DNA from: Paraspadella gotoi
Taxonomy: Eukaryota > Chaetognatha
Direction of reading: 5' to 3'
NCBI GenBank assembly: GCA_051294375.1
Contig: CM119265.1
Coordinates: 1,914,280 to 1,978,279 of the forward strand
DNA length: 64,000 bases
Made by a program: the position numbers and the translations under genes. The notes under the pieces were generated by a model, which did no database searches, was not told where the DNA came from, and worked only from the letters and a program-made list of their open reading frames with translations. Below are positions 42,424 through 53,033 of the stretch, piece after piece; position 1 is the stretch's first letter, and each line of letters opens with the position of its first letter.

Positions 42424-45400
42424 TCAAGAGTCAAGCGTTTCATCTCCTCTTCAGGATTGAGAGATCGAGACAGACAGAGAAAAAGAGAGAGAGAAAGAGA
42501 GAGAGTCGTCAAGAGTCAATGTTGGACTCAAACATTTGCGAAATGTCGGATTTGAAGTAGCTCATCATCAAGTGTTTCATCTCCTCTTCAGGATCTCGGG
42601 TCTCGATCTTCTTCTCAGCCTCGGATCGGAATTCGAGGATGAAGGACTCGCCGAGTCGCTCGTCGCCGCCGTCGACCGACACCTCCAGGTCCTTGTTTTG
42701 TTGTTGTTGTTGTCGTCGGGGAGGAGGAAAAAATGCTAGATTTGTCCTTCATCTTTTCAGGAATCGGAGGCTATGCGTCTCTCGGCGACGACTTCCGGCG
42801 CCAATTCGTTTTGGTGGAAAATTCGAGAGTCAGTCTTTTTGGCTGTGGGGTCGCTCAAGGTTTGGATGGTGAGGGTTTGGGAGTGGAAGGTGGGGGCGTA
42901 GAACTGAGGGGTTGAAATTAGTGGGGGTATGGTAACAGTCGGGTTGCCTGTGATGCCCATTGGATGGAGGATCTCACTGTTGGCTTTGGGGGCTTCCGAC
43001 CCTCAGTCTGGGATGGTGTGTTCCCCCTCTGAGCCAATGGGATTGGCTGAACGATGATGGACGTGACGCGGTGTGAATATACCGCCACAGGGGACTAAAA
43101 TTCAGTCTTGTCTTTTCTTCCTTCATTCTTTTCTTCTTTTCTTCCTTCATTCTTTTCTTCTTTTCTTCCTTCATTCTTTTCTTCTTTTCTTCCTTCATTT
43201 TTTTCTTCTTGTCTTCCTTCATTCTTTTCTTCTTTTCTTCACTCTTTCCTTCCTTCCGTCAATTTATTCTTCAGTCCTTCTTTCCTTTTCTCCTCTTATA
43301 ATCACCTCCCCAAACTAACCAACTTCCACTTCCCCCCCCTTCAGTCAGCCTTGGAAGAAAATCGAAGTTTCGACGTCGGAGATTTCGGCAGTCGCGTCTT
43401 AATGAGCGACGCTTCATCCTCCGCTTCGCCTTATTTATTGGGTAAGGGACTGGTGAAGCGGAATGCCATGCCATGCTATTTCACTTACTCCTTCCCCCTC
43501 CCAAGGCCGGTGCCTTTGGACGGCGTCTCGCTTCTGCTCCTCCCTCGACGACTCTTCCAACAACAAGCTGCTCTCCGCGACGGCTACGGCGCTGCAGCCT
43601 CCGCTCGATCCGCAGCAGCAGCAGCAGCCGGCCTGCGTCCGCCTCTCCGCCGTCCGCGCCCTCTACAGCTTCTGCGAACACTACAAGCTGGTCGAATCGA
43701 CGGCGAAATTGAAGCCGTTCGCCGCGCCGTTTCTGGATGGTCTCGTTGCCTTGGCGATGCAGGTGGTGTTGCCTTCAGAGGCTCGGAGGCGTTAATGATA
43801 ATATTTTATCATTTATTATATTCTAATCCTTTCTTTTGACCTCCAGTATTCGACGGACGTGTTGTGCCTTTGTCTCGAGACTCTGGTCATATTTGTCCCC
43901 GTCGATCGAGACTTTGTCGCCTCAAGAGAATCCGTCGTCTCGCCCTTCGCCATCGCCGTCTTCCTGCGGCACAGGTCAGTGGAGACAAATGATCTCGAGT
44001 GGGTCTCCATCTCTTGAGAGTTTTAATTTGAAGACTTTGTCTAAATTTTCCCATTTTGCAGTTCTGATCCCCTCATCTCTTCCCTCTGTCAAGACCTCTT
44101 CCGCGAGCTTTGTCTCTGTCCGCCTTCTTGTCGTCTCTCCCTCCAACAGCGCCTCATTCCCACTCTCGTCTCCATCCTTTCCTCCTCTTCCTCCTCTCTG
44201 GACACCGACCTTCCTTCCCTCGCCCTCGACCTCCTCACCACTCTCGTCCGCAACACTCCGCCTCCTCTCTCCGACACTCTCATCACGCAGGCTTTTCCCG
44301 CGGCGGCGACGGCGACGCTCCGTTCCGACGACACCGGAATCCTCCAAAGCGGCGGCGAGTGCCTTCGCGCCTTCCTCTCCGTCGGGGGACGTCAACAACT
44401 CGAGTCTTGGCACGACGAGAGCGGGAACAACGGTCTCTCCTACGTCTTTCAGGTTGGTGACTTTTAATCTCATTTGCATATTGCAGCGAGCGAAGTTTCG
44501 TTTTCTATTTCTGTCATAAGATTTAGTTGTGAAGTTTGGTTTTGTAGAGCTCTTTGTTTTTTCGTGGCTTCCTGGCTTCACCTTATTATTCCTTTTATTG
44601 GGTGGGGGGAAAGGTCGGCAAGGGGGGCATTCGTCTGTTAAAGATATCAATGAAGGCAAACAAAATGGCGATATTTATCCTTCCCGTTTTCTCCTCCAAC
44701 CAAGGTGGCCAACAAAGTCCTGGACCCCAAAAGCCCCGAGTTCTCCTCGTCTCAAATCGGCAAGCTCATCTCTACTCTCTTCCAAAAGACGGGCGACGCG
44801 GGAGACCTCGGCGAACACCTCGAACTCGTCCTCAGAGCAGTCCTCTCTAAGATGCAGCAGGCGCAGACCCTCAGCGTCGTGCAGAGCCTCTGCATGGTCT
44901 TCGCCCATCTCTTCAACACCAGGCTGGGTTGGTAGAGAGAGAGAGTGAAATAGAGAGATATATATAAATTTTATTTTTCTCCTTCCTCCAGAGGCGGCTT
45001 TAGAGTTTCTCTCTGCACTTCCTGATCCTTCGGGAAAACCAGCCCTCGATTTCGTGCTCAACGTTTGGCTTTCGCGTCAGCATCTTTTCTTTGGGCGGTG
45101 AGTGTCTGAGTAATTGTCTCTGGAATGCCATTGTCTCTGGAATGGCATTGTCTCTGGAATGGCATTGTCTCTGGAATGGCGTTGTCTCTGGAATGGCGTT
45201 GTCTCTGGAATGGCGTTTTCTTGGGGTGGGGTTGTCTTTGCTTTGGTGTGGTATTGTCTTTGAAGTGGCTTTGTCTTTAGAGTTTGGTCAATGTGATCAC
45301 TCCCTCTCTCTCCCTCTCCCTCCAGATACGAGACGAAAGTGTCGATCCTCGCTTTGGCCAAACTCTTCCTTCACACAATCGAGACTAACGACTCCAGGAT

Positions 45401-46183
45401 TCACGCCATTCAAGTGAGATTAACAACAACAACAGTAAAATACAATTTTGAGGCATTGAGATTGGCATCTAGATTCAGATACTCAAAAAGATGTCCTCAG
45501 CAAATTCGTTGTTTCGGTCGACCACGTCAATCAATCTCTCGATCTGTCCGTGTGATCAACCTTTCCATCACGTGCGACCACTATGTCCCCTCCCCCTCCC
45601 GAAACAGGTCCAAGGCGACCAGATCCTCCCCGACGTCGACGCCGCCATCCAAACTCGTTCCAAGTCCCGCGCGGCGCCTCCTCCTCGCTTCGCCTCCATC
45701 CCCGCCGCCGTCAAGATCTACAAACTCCTCGTGGGCGAGATCGGCCACGCCCTCGAAGACCGGGAGGTGGCGGGCGGGGAGGAAGGGGAGGACGAGTGGG
45801 AGGACGAGGACGAAGAGGAGGAAGGCGGAGGAACGGCCATTTCCGATCTTCTGGCCAGCGGAGATTCGGGTGAGTTCAGCGGGGGGGGGATGAGTGAGGT
45901 AAGGATCTTCATCTTTTTCAACCCCCCTTTTCCCCCCTCGGCCTTTTAAGGCATCAACGATCGCTTGGCCTCGGACTTTCGCGACTTTTGCGACGAAGCC
46001 GACGACGATGAAGAGGAAGACGACCCCGACGTCCGCGCGGACCCCGTCCATTCGATGGACGTGACGCGTCACTTGTCAGACCTCTGCCGTCAACTCGCCG
46101 CCCACTCGTTCCACGCCGAGCTGACGAGCCACTTGACGCCGGCCGAGCTCAAGACTCTCGAGAAGCTGGGCATTCCGGCGTGA
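39799..46183 (+). CDS. IPO9: Importin-9
   Basis: 21 exons: 39799-39915, 39996-40096, 40177-40387, 40487-40570, 40872-40912, 41102-41208, 41306-41367, 41435-41721, 42103-42184, 42301-42389, 42592-42688, 42761-42868, 43345-43441, 43506-43762, 43847-43974, 44062-44452, 44705-44927, 44992-45097, 45326-45413, 45608-45869, 45951-46183. 1056 residues (human 1041), all phases agree. This HEAT-repeat importin-beta carries histones H2A-H2B and actin/cofilin into the nucleus. Seen: N-terminal [18 protein letters not shown] and [15 protein letters not shown], an acidic turn [40 protein letters not shown] with [20 protein letters not shown], and the family's acidic C-terminal loop ([14 protein letters not shown]) followed by a conserved end [15 protein letters not shown]. 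Confidence 0.95.
41728..41768. repeat. (GA)n tract in IPO9 intron 8
   Basis: A GA run followed by a G-run, 10 bases after the exon 8 donor. Confidence 0.8.
41825..41990 (+). repeat. Interspersed repeat family B, copy 2
   Basis: In IPO9 intron 8, shares GCGGGCATTACTCGGGTTCA (degenerate), GCTCATTGAGTAAAGCC and AGCCTGGTTTCAATCTCAGG with 37960-38165. Confidence 0.6.
42389..42592 (+). repeat. Partly duplicated acceptor in IPO9 intron 10
   Basis: TTTCATCTCCTCTTCAGGAT occurs at about 42438 and again at 42575, where it is the true exon 11 acceptor. GTCGTCAAGAGTCAA also occurs twice (42420, 42505), each after a GA run. A segment holding the 3' splice site was duplicated and diverged. Confidence 0.7.
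42929..43088 (-). repeat. tRNA-derived SINE family A, copy 2 (internally deleted)
   Basis: In IPO9 intron 12. Shares both ends with 1539-1791 but lacks about 90 bp in the middle. Confidence 0.7.
43110..43260 (+). repeat. Pyrimidine minisatellite in IPO9 intron 12
   Basis: Units of about 24 bp with CATTCTTTTCTTCTTTTCTT, repeated about six times upstream of the exon 13 acceptor. Confidence 0.8.
45108..45225 (+). repeat. 18-bp minisatellite in IPO9 intron 18
   Basis: TTGTCTCTGGAATGGCAT-type unit, about six copies, the last ones with GCGTT in place of GCATT. Confidence 0.85.
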
Positions 46184-46916
46184 TGCTTCCCACTTTTTTG
46201 TTTGTTTATTTTAGCTGTAGAGAGTCTACGGCACGATGGAGCCTTTCTTCGTCGTAGTTGTTACTTCTTTCCAAAGTTGGAATCTGATGGGAATTAAAAA
46301 TACACTGTGCTGTATTGAAGGGAAGCATCCTGTCTCTTCTTTTCGTTCGTTTTTTCTTGAAGGACTGAAGAAGGAATTCGTTGTGTTTACAACGAAGAGA
46401 TGATTATTAGATTTGACAATTTCTCGTGAATAATTTTCAAGCGAACAACGAGTTATAGAAAAATATTATATTTAACTGACGTTTACATAGTAGTTCAAAG
46501 TGAAACCGAGAAAAGCGGAAATGAAAAAAGCGTCGGTTTACTGCTTGTTATGATTAATATTGTTATCATGACTCAAAATAGGAATTGATGCCCATTCGAT
46601 TAAGTATTTCTCAATCTATTAATTTGGATTTTTTAAAAGAAAAAACAAAAGATTCACAAACTGACGTGCAAATTTAATCGGATGGCAAATTAGTTTTTCT
46701 CTTTGGGCCGAGAGGGGAAAGTCATTTGCTTACTTTGAGGCTTCATATTATTGAGGATTAGATTTTTTTCAAATACGAACTTTTTGATCTTATTGGTAAT
46801 TGATTTTTCTGTTGACTTTCCCGCAATTTCCAGAATGATCGCCTAAATCTGAACAGCGCGGACTGTTTTTTAACTTCGTTTTTCGGTCCGCTCTTCCTCC
46901 TCCTCCTTTCGTCGGA
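46184..46916. other. Spacer between IPO9 and VPS16
   Basis: 733 bp, AT-rich, holding the IPO9 3' UTR and the VPS16 promoter. A TGACGTG core lies near 46661. I see no gene. Confidence 0.5.
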
Positions 46917-49900
46917 ATGTCCTCCATGATTTCGGCGGGATGGAGCGGCCTTGGCGAGACCTTCTACCGCAATTTCGAACTCTACTCGATGGAATGGGAT
47001 CCCAACTTCGTGGACTTGTCCCGATGCCAAGTCGCCGCGGCGCCTTACGGCGGCCCGATCGCCCTGGTCTCGCGCCCGGTGGCGCCGGCTAAGCCCATCA
47101 TCGACGTCTACAACTGTTCTGGTCGACCGCTGAGTTCCATCAAGTGGAATAGCGGGAAGTTGGTCGGAGTCGCTTGGTCGGCGTCCGAGGATCTCGTCTG
47201 CGTACAGGAGGACGGAACCGTCCTCATCTACGACATCTTCGGAGACTTCAAACGGACCGTCAGCATGGGACACGAGGCCAAGGAGATGAGGGTTATTGAT
47301 TGCAAAACCTTCGTCACCGAGCAGGTAAAGACTGATGAGTGAACTGGCTAAAGGGCGCCCGTCTACGAAATCCGCTATATACACTTTTAAAATGTTATAC
47401 AACAAGCCGGGTGAATAAACGAGAGTGAGAGTCTTGATTGAAAACTTGCAGGTTCCTGCTATGTTATTATCTTGTGAGTGTGAGGCCTTAACACACCGCC
47501 TCCATCGTTAAGCCAACCCCATTGGCTCAGAGGGGGAACACACCATCCCAAGCGTTGCGTTCCATCCTAACGACTTCCCTCTGCGTTGGCAAAGCGAGAC
47601 CGTCCTCGGGTAACCGCGCCAGTGACAGGAGGCGTCACTGAGGGTCGGAAGCCCCCAAAGCCAACAGTGAGATGCCCCATCCCAATGGGCATCACAGGCA
47701 ACCCGGCTGTTGCCATAACACCTCATTTAATAAATGAATGGATAATTCTTATATTGGGTCTAACATTTTTCTGTATAACTAATTCGGTTATTTCATTGTT
47801 TCTTTATTAATCCGACTTTCGATGACCGGATTATATAAAGCATTGAAGAGACAGAAATAGCGGTTATGAGTTAGTGACAACAGAACCATTAGCCACCTTT
47901 ATCCTGATAAAGTTCCATCCTTCGAAAAGATCCGGAATAAAACTATCTTCCTCCTCCTCCTCCCTCAGGGTACCGGCGTGGCGGTCATGACGACCGCCTT
48001 CCGCATCTTCGTCGTCAACCACATCGAGAGCAGCGACCCGCGCATCCGTCGCCTGGCGGAAATCCCCGGCCTCGCGTCGCCGCCAAACGCCTGGACGGTC
48101 TTCTACTCTGACCGTCAAACCAAAGCCCTGGTTGCCCACGATAAAGGCCTCTTCCAGGCGGACGCTTCCGGCCAACATCGACGCCTGACGCCGCCCGTCG
48201 GCGACCGCTACGACGCCGCCTCGTGGCGCGTTCGGTTCATCGCCGTCAGCTTCAACCAAAAATATCTGGCGCTTCTCTCGGATTCCGGCGTCGTTTGGGT
48301 CGGCGAACTCGATCTCGCCAAGACTCACGCCGTTCAAACGCTCAGCGGCGTTGCCGGCGCTACGAGGATGGAATTTTGCGGGGCGGGCGCCGTGGTCGTC
48401 GCTACTGAAGAGTCGCTTCGCGTCGTCGGCAAAGCGGACGAGTTTCGCATCTTTTGCGACGAAGGACCCGTCGCTCTCGTCCCGGAATTAGACGGACTTC
48501 GACTCATCTCCGTCGCGCGCCACGAGCTGTTGCAACGCGTGCCCCGACCCGTCGAGGACGTCTTCATGATCGGCTCCATGCGCGCGGGCAGCATGCTTTA
48601 CGAAGCCTACAAGGAATACGAGAAGAAGAGCAAGCGGGCGGACGAGTACATTCGGGTGATCCTAGAGCAAGGCTCCATGCCTGACGCCGTCGATCAATGC
48701 GTCATGGCCGCCGCGGAAGAGTTCGAGTCCAAACTGCAGAAGGAGCTGCTAAGGGCGGCCTCCTTTGGGAAGTGCTTCGAGACCGCCGTCGATTCCAACA
48801 AGTTCGTCGACGTCTGCCGCAGCTCGCGCATCCTCCACAACGTCCGCCACGACAATCACGTCGCCATCCCGCTCACCTTCTCTCAGCTCAAACAGCTGAC
48901 CGTGCCCGTTCTGGTGGACAGGCTGGTCCTCCGCCGCCAGTACGGCCTCGCCCTCAAAATTTGTCAATACCTCAAGATGTCCGAGGCGGAGGGAGCCGCG
49001 CGCATCCTCGCCCACTGGGCTCGATTCAAAGTGCTGCAGCAGCATCTTCCCGACGATCGCATCGCCCGCGCCATCGTCGACAAGGTCAAGGATACGGCGG
49101 GCATCTCCTACGCGGATATCGCCGAAGAAGCCTACGAACGAGGCCGACCCGAGCTGGCCATAGCCCTGCTGGATCACGAGCCAAAGGCCAGCAGGCAGGG
49201 ACGCCTGTTGCTCAAGATGAAGGAAGAGAAATTGGCGCTGAAGAAGGCGATCGAATCGGGCGACACGGATTTCATCTACTTGGTTCTCCTCCACATGAGG
49301 TCCTCGCCCGATTCATCCCCTGGACAGTTCTTCATGATTCTTCAGAACAAAGAATTCGAGCCCGCCCTCCATCTCTTCGTACAGTACTGCAAGGAGAGGC
49401 CGGAACGGGCGCAGGATCTCCAGTATCTCTACGAGCAAGAGTTGAATCCCAACGCGATGGCCGAGTGGCATCTGGAGGAAGCCCTTAAGTCGGGAGATCT
49501 CAACGCGAGGCTTTCCCAGTTGAGGGCCGCTTCGGAGAAGTTCAAGCTGCAGAACGAACAACATTCCAGGTGGGTTGACCAGGAAAAAAAAAGGATATTA
49601 AAGAAAGAGAATATGGGAAAAAGATCATGAAAAATGGATGAAAAATTCGGTCTTCTAGGAAGAAAAGGTGTAAGAGAAAAGGTCTAAGAGAAGAGGTCCG
49701 GAAAAAAACCCCAAATTTCTTAATTAAAAAAATTAATTTGTGTTGTATATTTTTCCTTTTTCCTTTTTCACTCCAGATTCACCGACGATCAAATCAAACT
49801 GTTGCGATTCCAAAAGAAACTTGAAGACGAGTTGGAGAAACCTTTCCTCGATCTCAGTCTCCAGGAGACGATGTTCTCTCTCACATCCATCGGCCAACAC

Positions 49901-50299
49901 AAACACGTGGAGCAGTTGAGGAAAGACTTCAAGGTGGGCGACCGTCGATTATGCTGGATGAAGGTCACCGCCCTCTCCGAAGCGGGCGACTGGACAGAAC
50001 TCGAGCGATTCTCCAATTCCAAACTCGCCTCCAAATTTGGCGGAGAGCACTTTGTCGACGTCTGCCTCCAGCACGACAATAAGTTCGAGGCCAAGAAATA
50101 CTTGCAAAAAGTCAGCAAGCCCAATAAGGTCAAATACTGCCTCAAGGCCGGCCAACTGGAGATGGCCGCCGACTTTGCGGCCGCCGCCAAGAGCCCCGAC
50201 GATCTCTTGTCGGTCTTGCAGCGCTGCGGACCCATGGACTCTGTGCTGGCCGACAAAATTCGTCTCTTGCGTGGGCAGTTGTTGGAGAGAAGCAAATGA
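46917..50299 (+). CDS. VPS16: Vacuolar protein sorting-associated protein 16
   Basis: Model: join(46917..47324,47969..49569,49777..50299), 843 residues; human VPS16 is 839. VPS16 is the shared core subunit of the HOPS and CORVET tethering complexes on endosomes and lysosomes. Seen: N-terminal beta-propeller half (GLGETFYRNFELYSMEWD, GVAWSASEDLVCVQEDGTVL, IYDIFGDFKRTVSMG), then the helical solenoid with RAGSMLYEAYKEYEKKSKRA, LRLYGL-equivalent RRQYGLALKICQYLKMSE, SYADIAEEAYERGRPELAIA and the C-terminal RFTDDQIKLLRFQKKLED and KVSKPNKVKYCLKAGQLEMA. The gene has only two introns, one of which carries two interspersed repeats; most coding sequence is in one 1.6-kb exon. Confidence 0.96.
47386..47490 (-). 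repeat. Interspersed repeat family C, partial, in VPS16 intron 1
   Basis: On the minus strand contains CACAAGATAATAACATAGCA, TTTTCAATCAAGACTC and CTCGTTTATTCA. It lies directly beside a family A SINE. Confidence 0.6.
47493..47716 (+). repeat. tRNA-derived SINE family A, copy 3
   Basis: In VPS16 intron 1. Box-A-like TTGGCTCAGAGGGGG near the head, then CTCTGCGTTGGCAAAGCGAG, and the family tail ending in GTTGCCATAACA. Same orientation as the 28285-28502 copy. Confidence 0.7.
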
Positions 50300-50627
50300 G
50301 AATTTCTTTTTATTTCTAGTCAAGAGTTTCGCGTTATGGTTTCTTTACCTTGTTGTTTTCATGTCCCGCAGCGCCCGGAATTTCCCTAAATGGGTCAGAA
50401 TATCGTATGAATTTTGTTATTAGTTTGCATATTTTACTGTAGCTCACGAAAAAATTCTTTTTCAGCCAAAAAAAGTTATAAAACACGATGCCTTAAAATC
50501 GCACCGACTGCAATATTTTTTTAATTCTTTGGTTTTGAGCCAAAATGTAAAAAGACGACCCTCGACGCTTTTTCTCAATATTTTTCCCCTGAAAGAGAAA
50601 GAGAAAGAGAGAGAGAGAGAGAAAAAA
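50300..50627. other. Spacer between VPS16 and PPP4R1
   Basis: 328 bp. It ends in a GA-rich run (about 50591-50622) directly before the PPP4R1 ATG, probably in the 5' UTR. No gene seen. Confidence 0.5.
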
Positions 50628-52994
50628 ATGGCAGCGATTAATTTCGAATTTTTGCGAGACGACGACGACGATAAAAAGGACGACGACATAGACAAAAACC
50701 AAGGTGAGTCACTAATATAACAAAAGAGTTGTCTTTATTTATTTATTATTATTATATTAACTTTATTTCTACCCCCCCCCCCTCCGAATTCAGTCGACGC
50801 GGACACGGAGAGTTCCGAATGCGGAGAACCGGAAATTGACGTCGCCGACGAGACCCTCCTGACGCCGATGCAGCGGCTGGAGAGGTTAGCCCGCTGCTTC
50901 TGCTTCCGCTGCTGCTGCTTCTGCTGCTATTTTGGTTTACCTTAAACATTAAGCAACTCCTCCACCTCCCCCCCTCCCCCCTCCAGATACCTGAACAGCG
51001 AGAACGCTTTCGAACGCCAGATGGTCGCACGGACTCTCTTGGACGGACTGAGGGAGAGTCTCCACGATCCGGATCAAACGGCGGGAATGCTCGATCACAT
51101 GAGCAAACTCTCCCACGATTCCGAGCCCATGGTGCGGGCGGAACTCATGGAGCAGATCCCTCACATCGCGATGCTTTGTCACGTCAACGCTCCCGCCGTT
51201 CCAAGGTCAATGGAGAGAGAGAGAGACAGACAGACAGACACGAGTCTCTTCTGTCCCTTAAATTAGACGAGAATCTCGCTTAAAAAAAAATTCAAAACAT
51301 TTTTCTAATAGAGAATTCCGTTCAAATCTGACTACCCAAATTGCAAACGCGTTTGCCAGAAATTCGGTTAAAAAACACTTGTAAAAACGCTCGATTCCGA
51401 GAGCGTTGCATCTGAAGAGCTTGTCCTATTCGTTTTATGTGCATTTGATAAAGGATTTAATATCAAACAAGCCAGGGGAAATGCACTACTCATCTCCGGA
51501 GAATTTTCAAACCTCATTTTTACTATAGAAATGAAAGGGAAAGTTTACAAACTTAAAATATGCAAACGGGATTGGCTATATGTTCCTGTTACATGAGCGA
51601 CTTCGAATTTTCGCGATTCTGATAGCTTTGTGTCTGAAGAGCTTGTCCTATTTTTCTTTTTCATTTTATAATGATTTTGACATAAAATGATCAGGTTTAA
51701 ATGAAATAGTCCGCGTTTGAATCGCAAAATTTTATTTAAAAAGAAATTAAAAGGAAAGGTTGAGAAAAAAACTGATTTTCTTTAATATCTTTTGAAGGAA
51801 TAAAGATAAAGGGATGGTAATAGTACCAAATGGAAGCCATTAATCATAGGCACATACAAGATACAATTTTAGAATTACTTATGCTGAAACCTCCTTTACA
51901 GGTGAGTGTCAAACTAAGTCAAAATTATAATGAATTTTAAAAACTATGACACCCCATAAGAATAAATGAAGATTTAATTCTTTTTAATGATTCTTAAAGA
52001 AAAAGGCTAAATTGTACTCTAGTAAAACTTTAAAGTTTTTTGGATAAAGAAAATGTGAATTTTTTGTCACTTAAATATTTGCTTGTCTGATTTTACAAGC
52101 ATGCTTACAAAATTCTACAAAATATTATTCACCCCATCACGGCCTAAGTATTTATCTTTCTTTTCCACAGCAAAAAGTAAACATTATTTTCTGAGAACAG
52201 GATGTTACTGAAATGAGCCGGAAGACATTCAACTCTTCACTTTACTGTCATTTTTCAATAATAAAATAGGCGAATTTTTTAATTATTTAACTCTCACAGG
52301 CTTCAAAAGACATTATACGTTCATAATATCCCAATGTTAATGTAATTTATTATATTTTTTACCCTTCGCTCGTTTAAGAAAAAAAAATTAACTAGCGGAA
52401 TTATAAGTTTGTAAGAGGAAGTCAGAATCGGCGAAAATCTTAAAAGGGGAGAATGTTGAAAAAAAGGGTTGGAATTTTGATTGGTTTCCTAAGATTTCTC
52501 CACAATGTGAGGTCCGATTAAAGCGAAACTTGAGATTTACAATATTCCCGTCATTCCACATCTATCGATATAAAAATATAAGAAAAAAGTCACTGGCTTC
52601 TTTTTCTATAACGGCTTCCTACTTAAATCTTAAGCGAATCCAATTCCTCTTTCTCCGCTCAACCCAGGGTCATGCCCGAGCGCATTCTCCCCATTTTGGT
52701 TCATTATCTTCGCGACAACAACAACCAAGTGAGGAAAACTAGTCAAGCGGCTCTGCTCGTCCTTTTGGAGCAAGGTAAGTCTTTCCGTCTCTCTCTCTCT
52801 CTCACTCCCTTATTAGATTCTTTTATAATGCCAGGCCTGCTGGACTCGGCGGACGTGAACCGCCAAGTGTGCCCCGTTCTGGAGGAGTTGACGGCCTTCG
52901 AGTCTGTCGACGATTTTCGGACGGAGGCCGTCGCTTTGATGACGAGGTGAAGAAATGAATGAAGGAGGAATAAAAGAAATGATTAAAAGGATCT

Positions 52995-53033
<39 letters not shown>

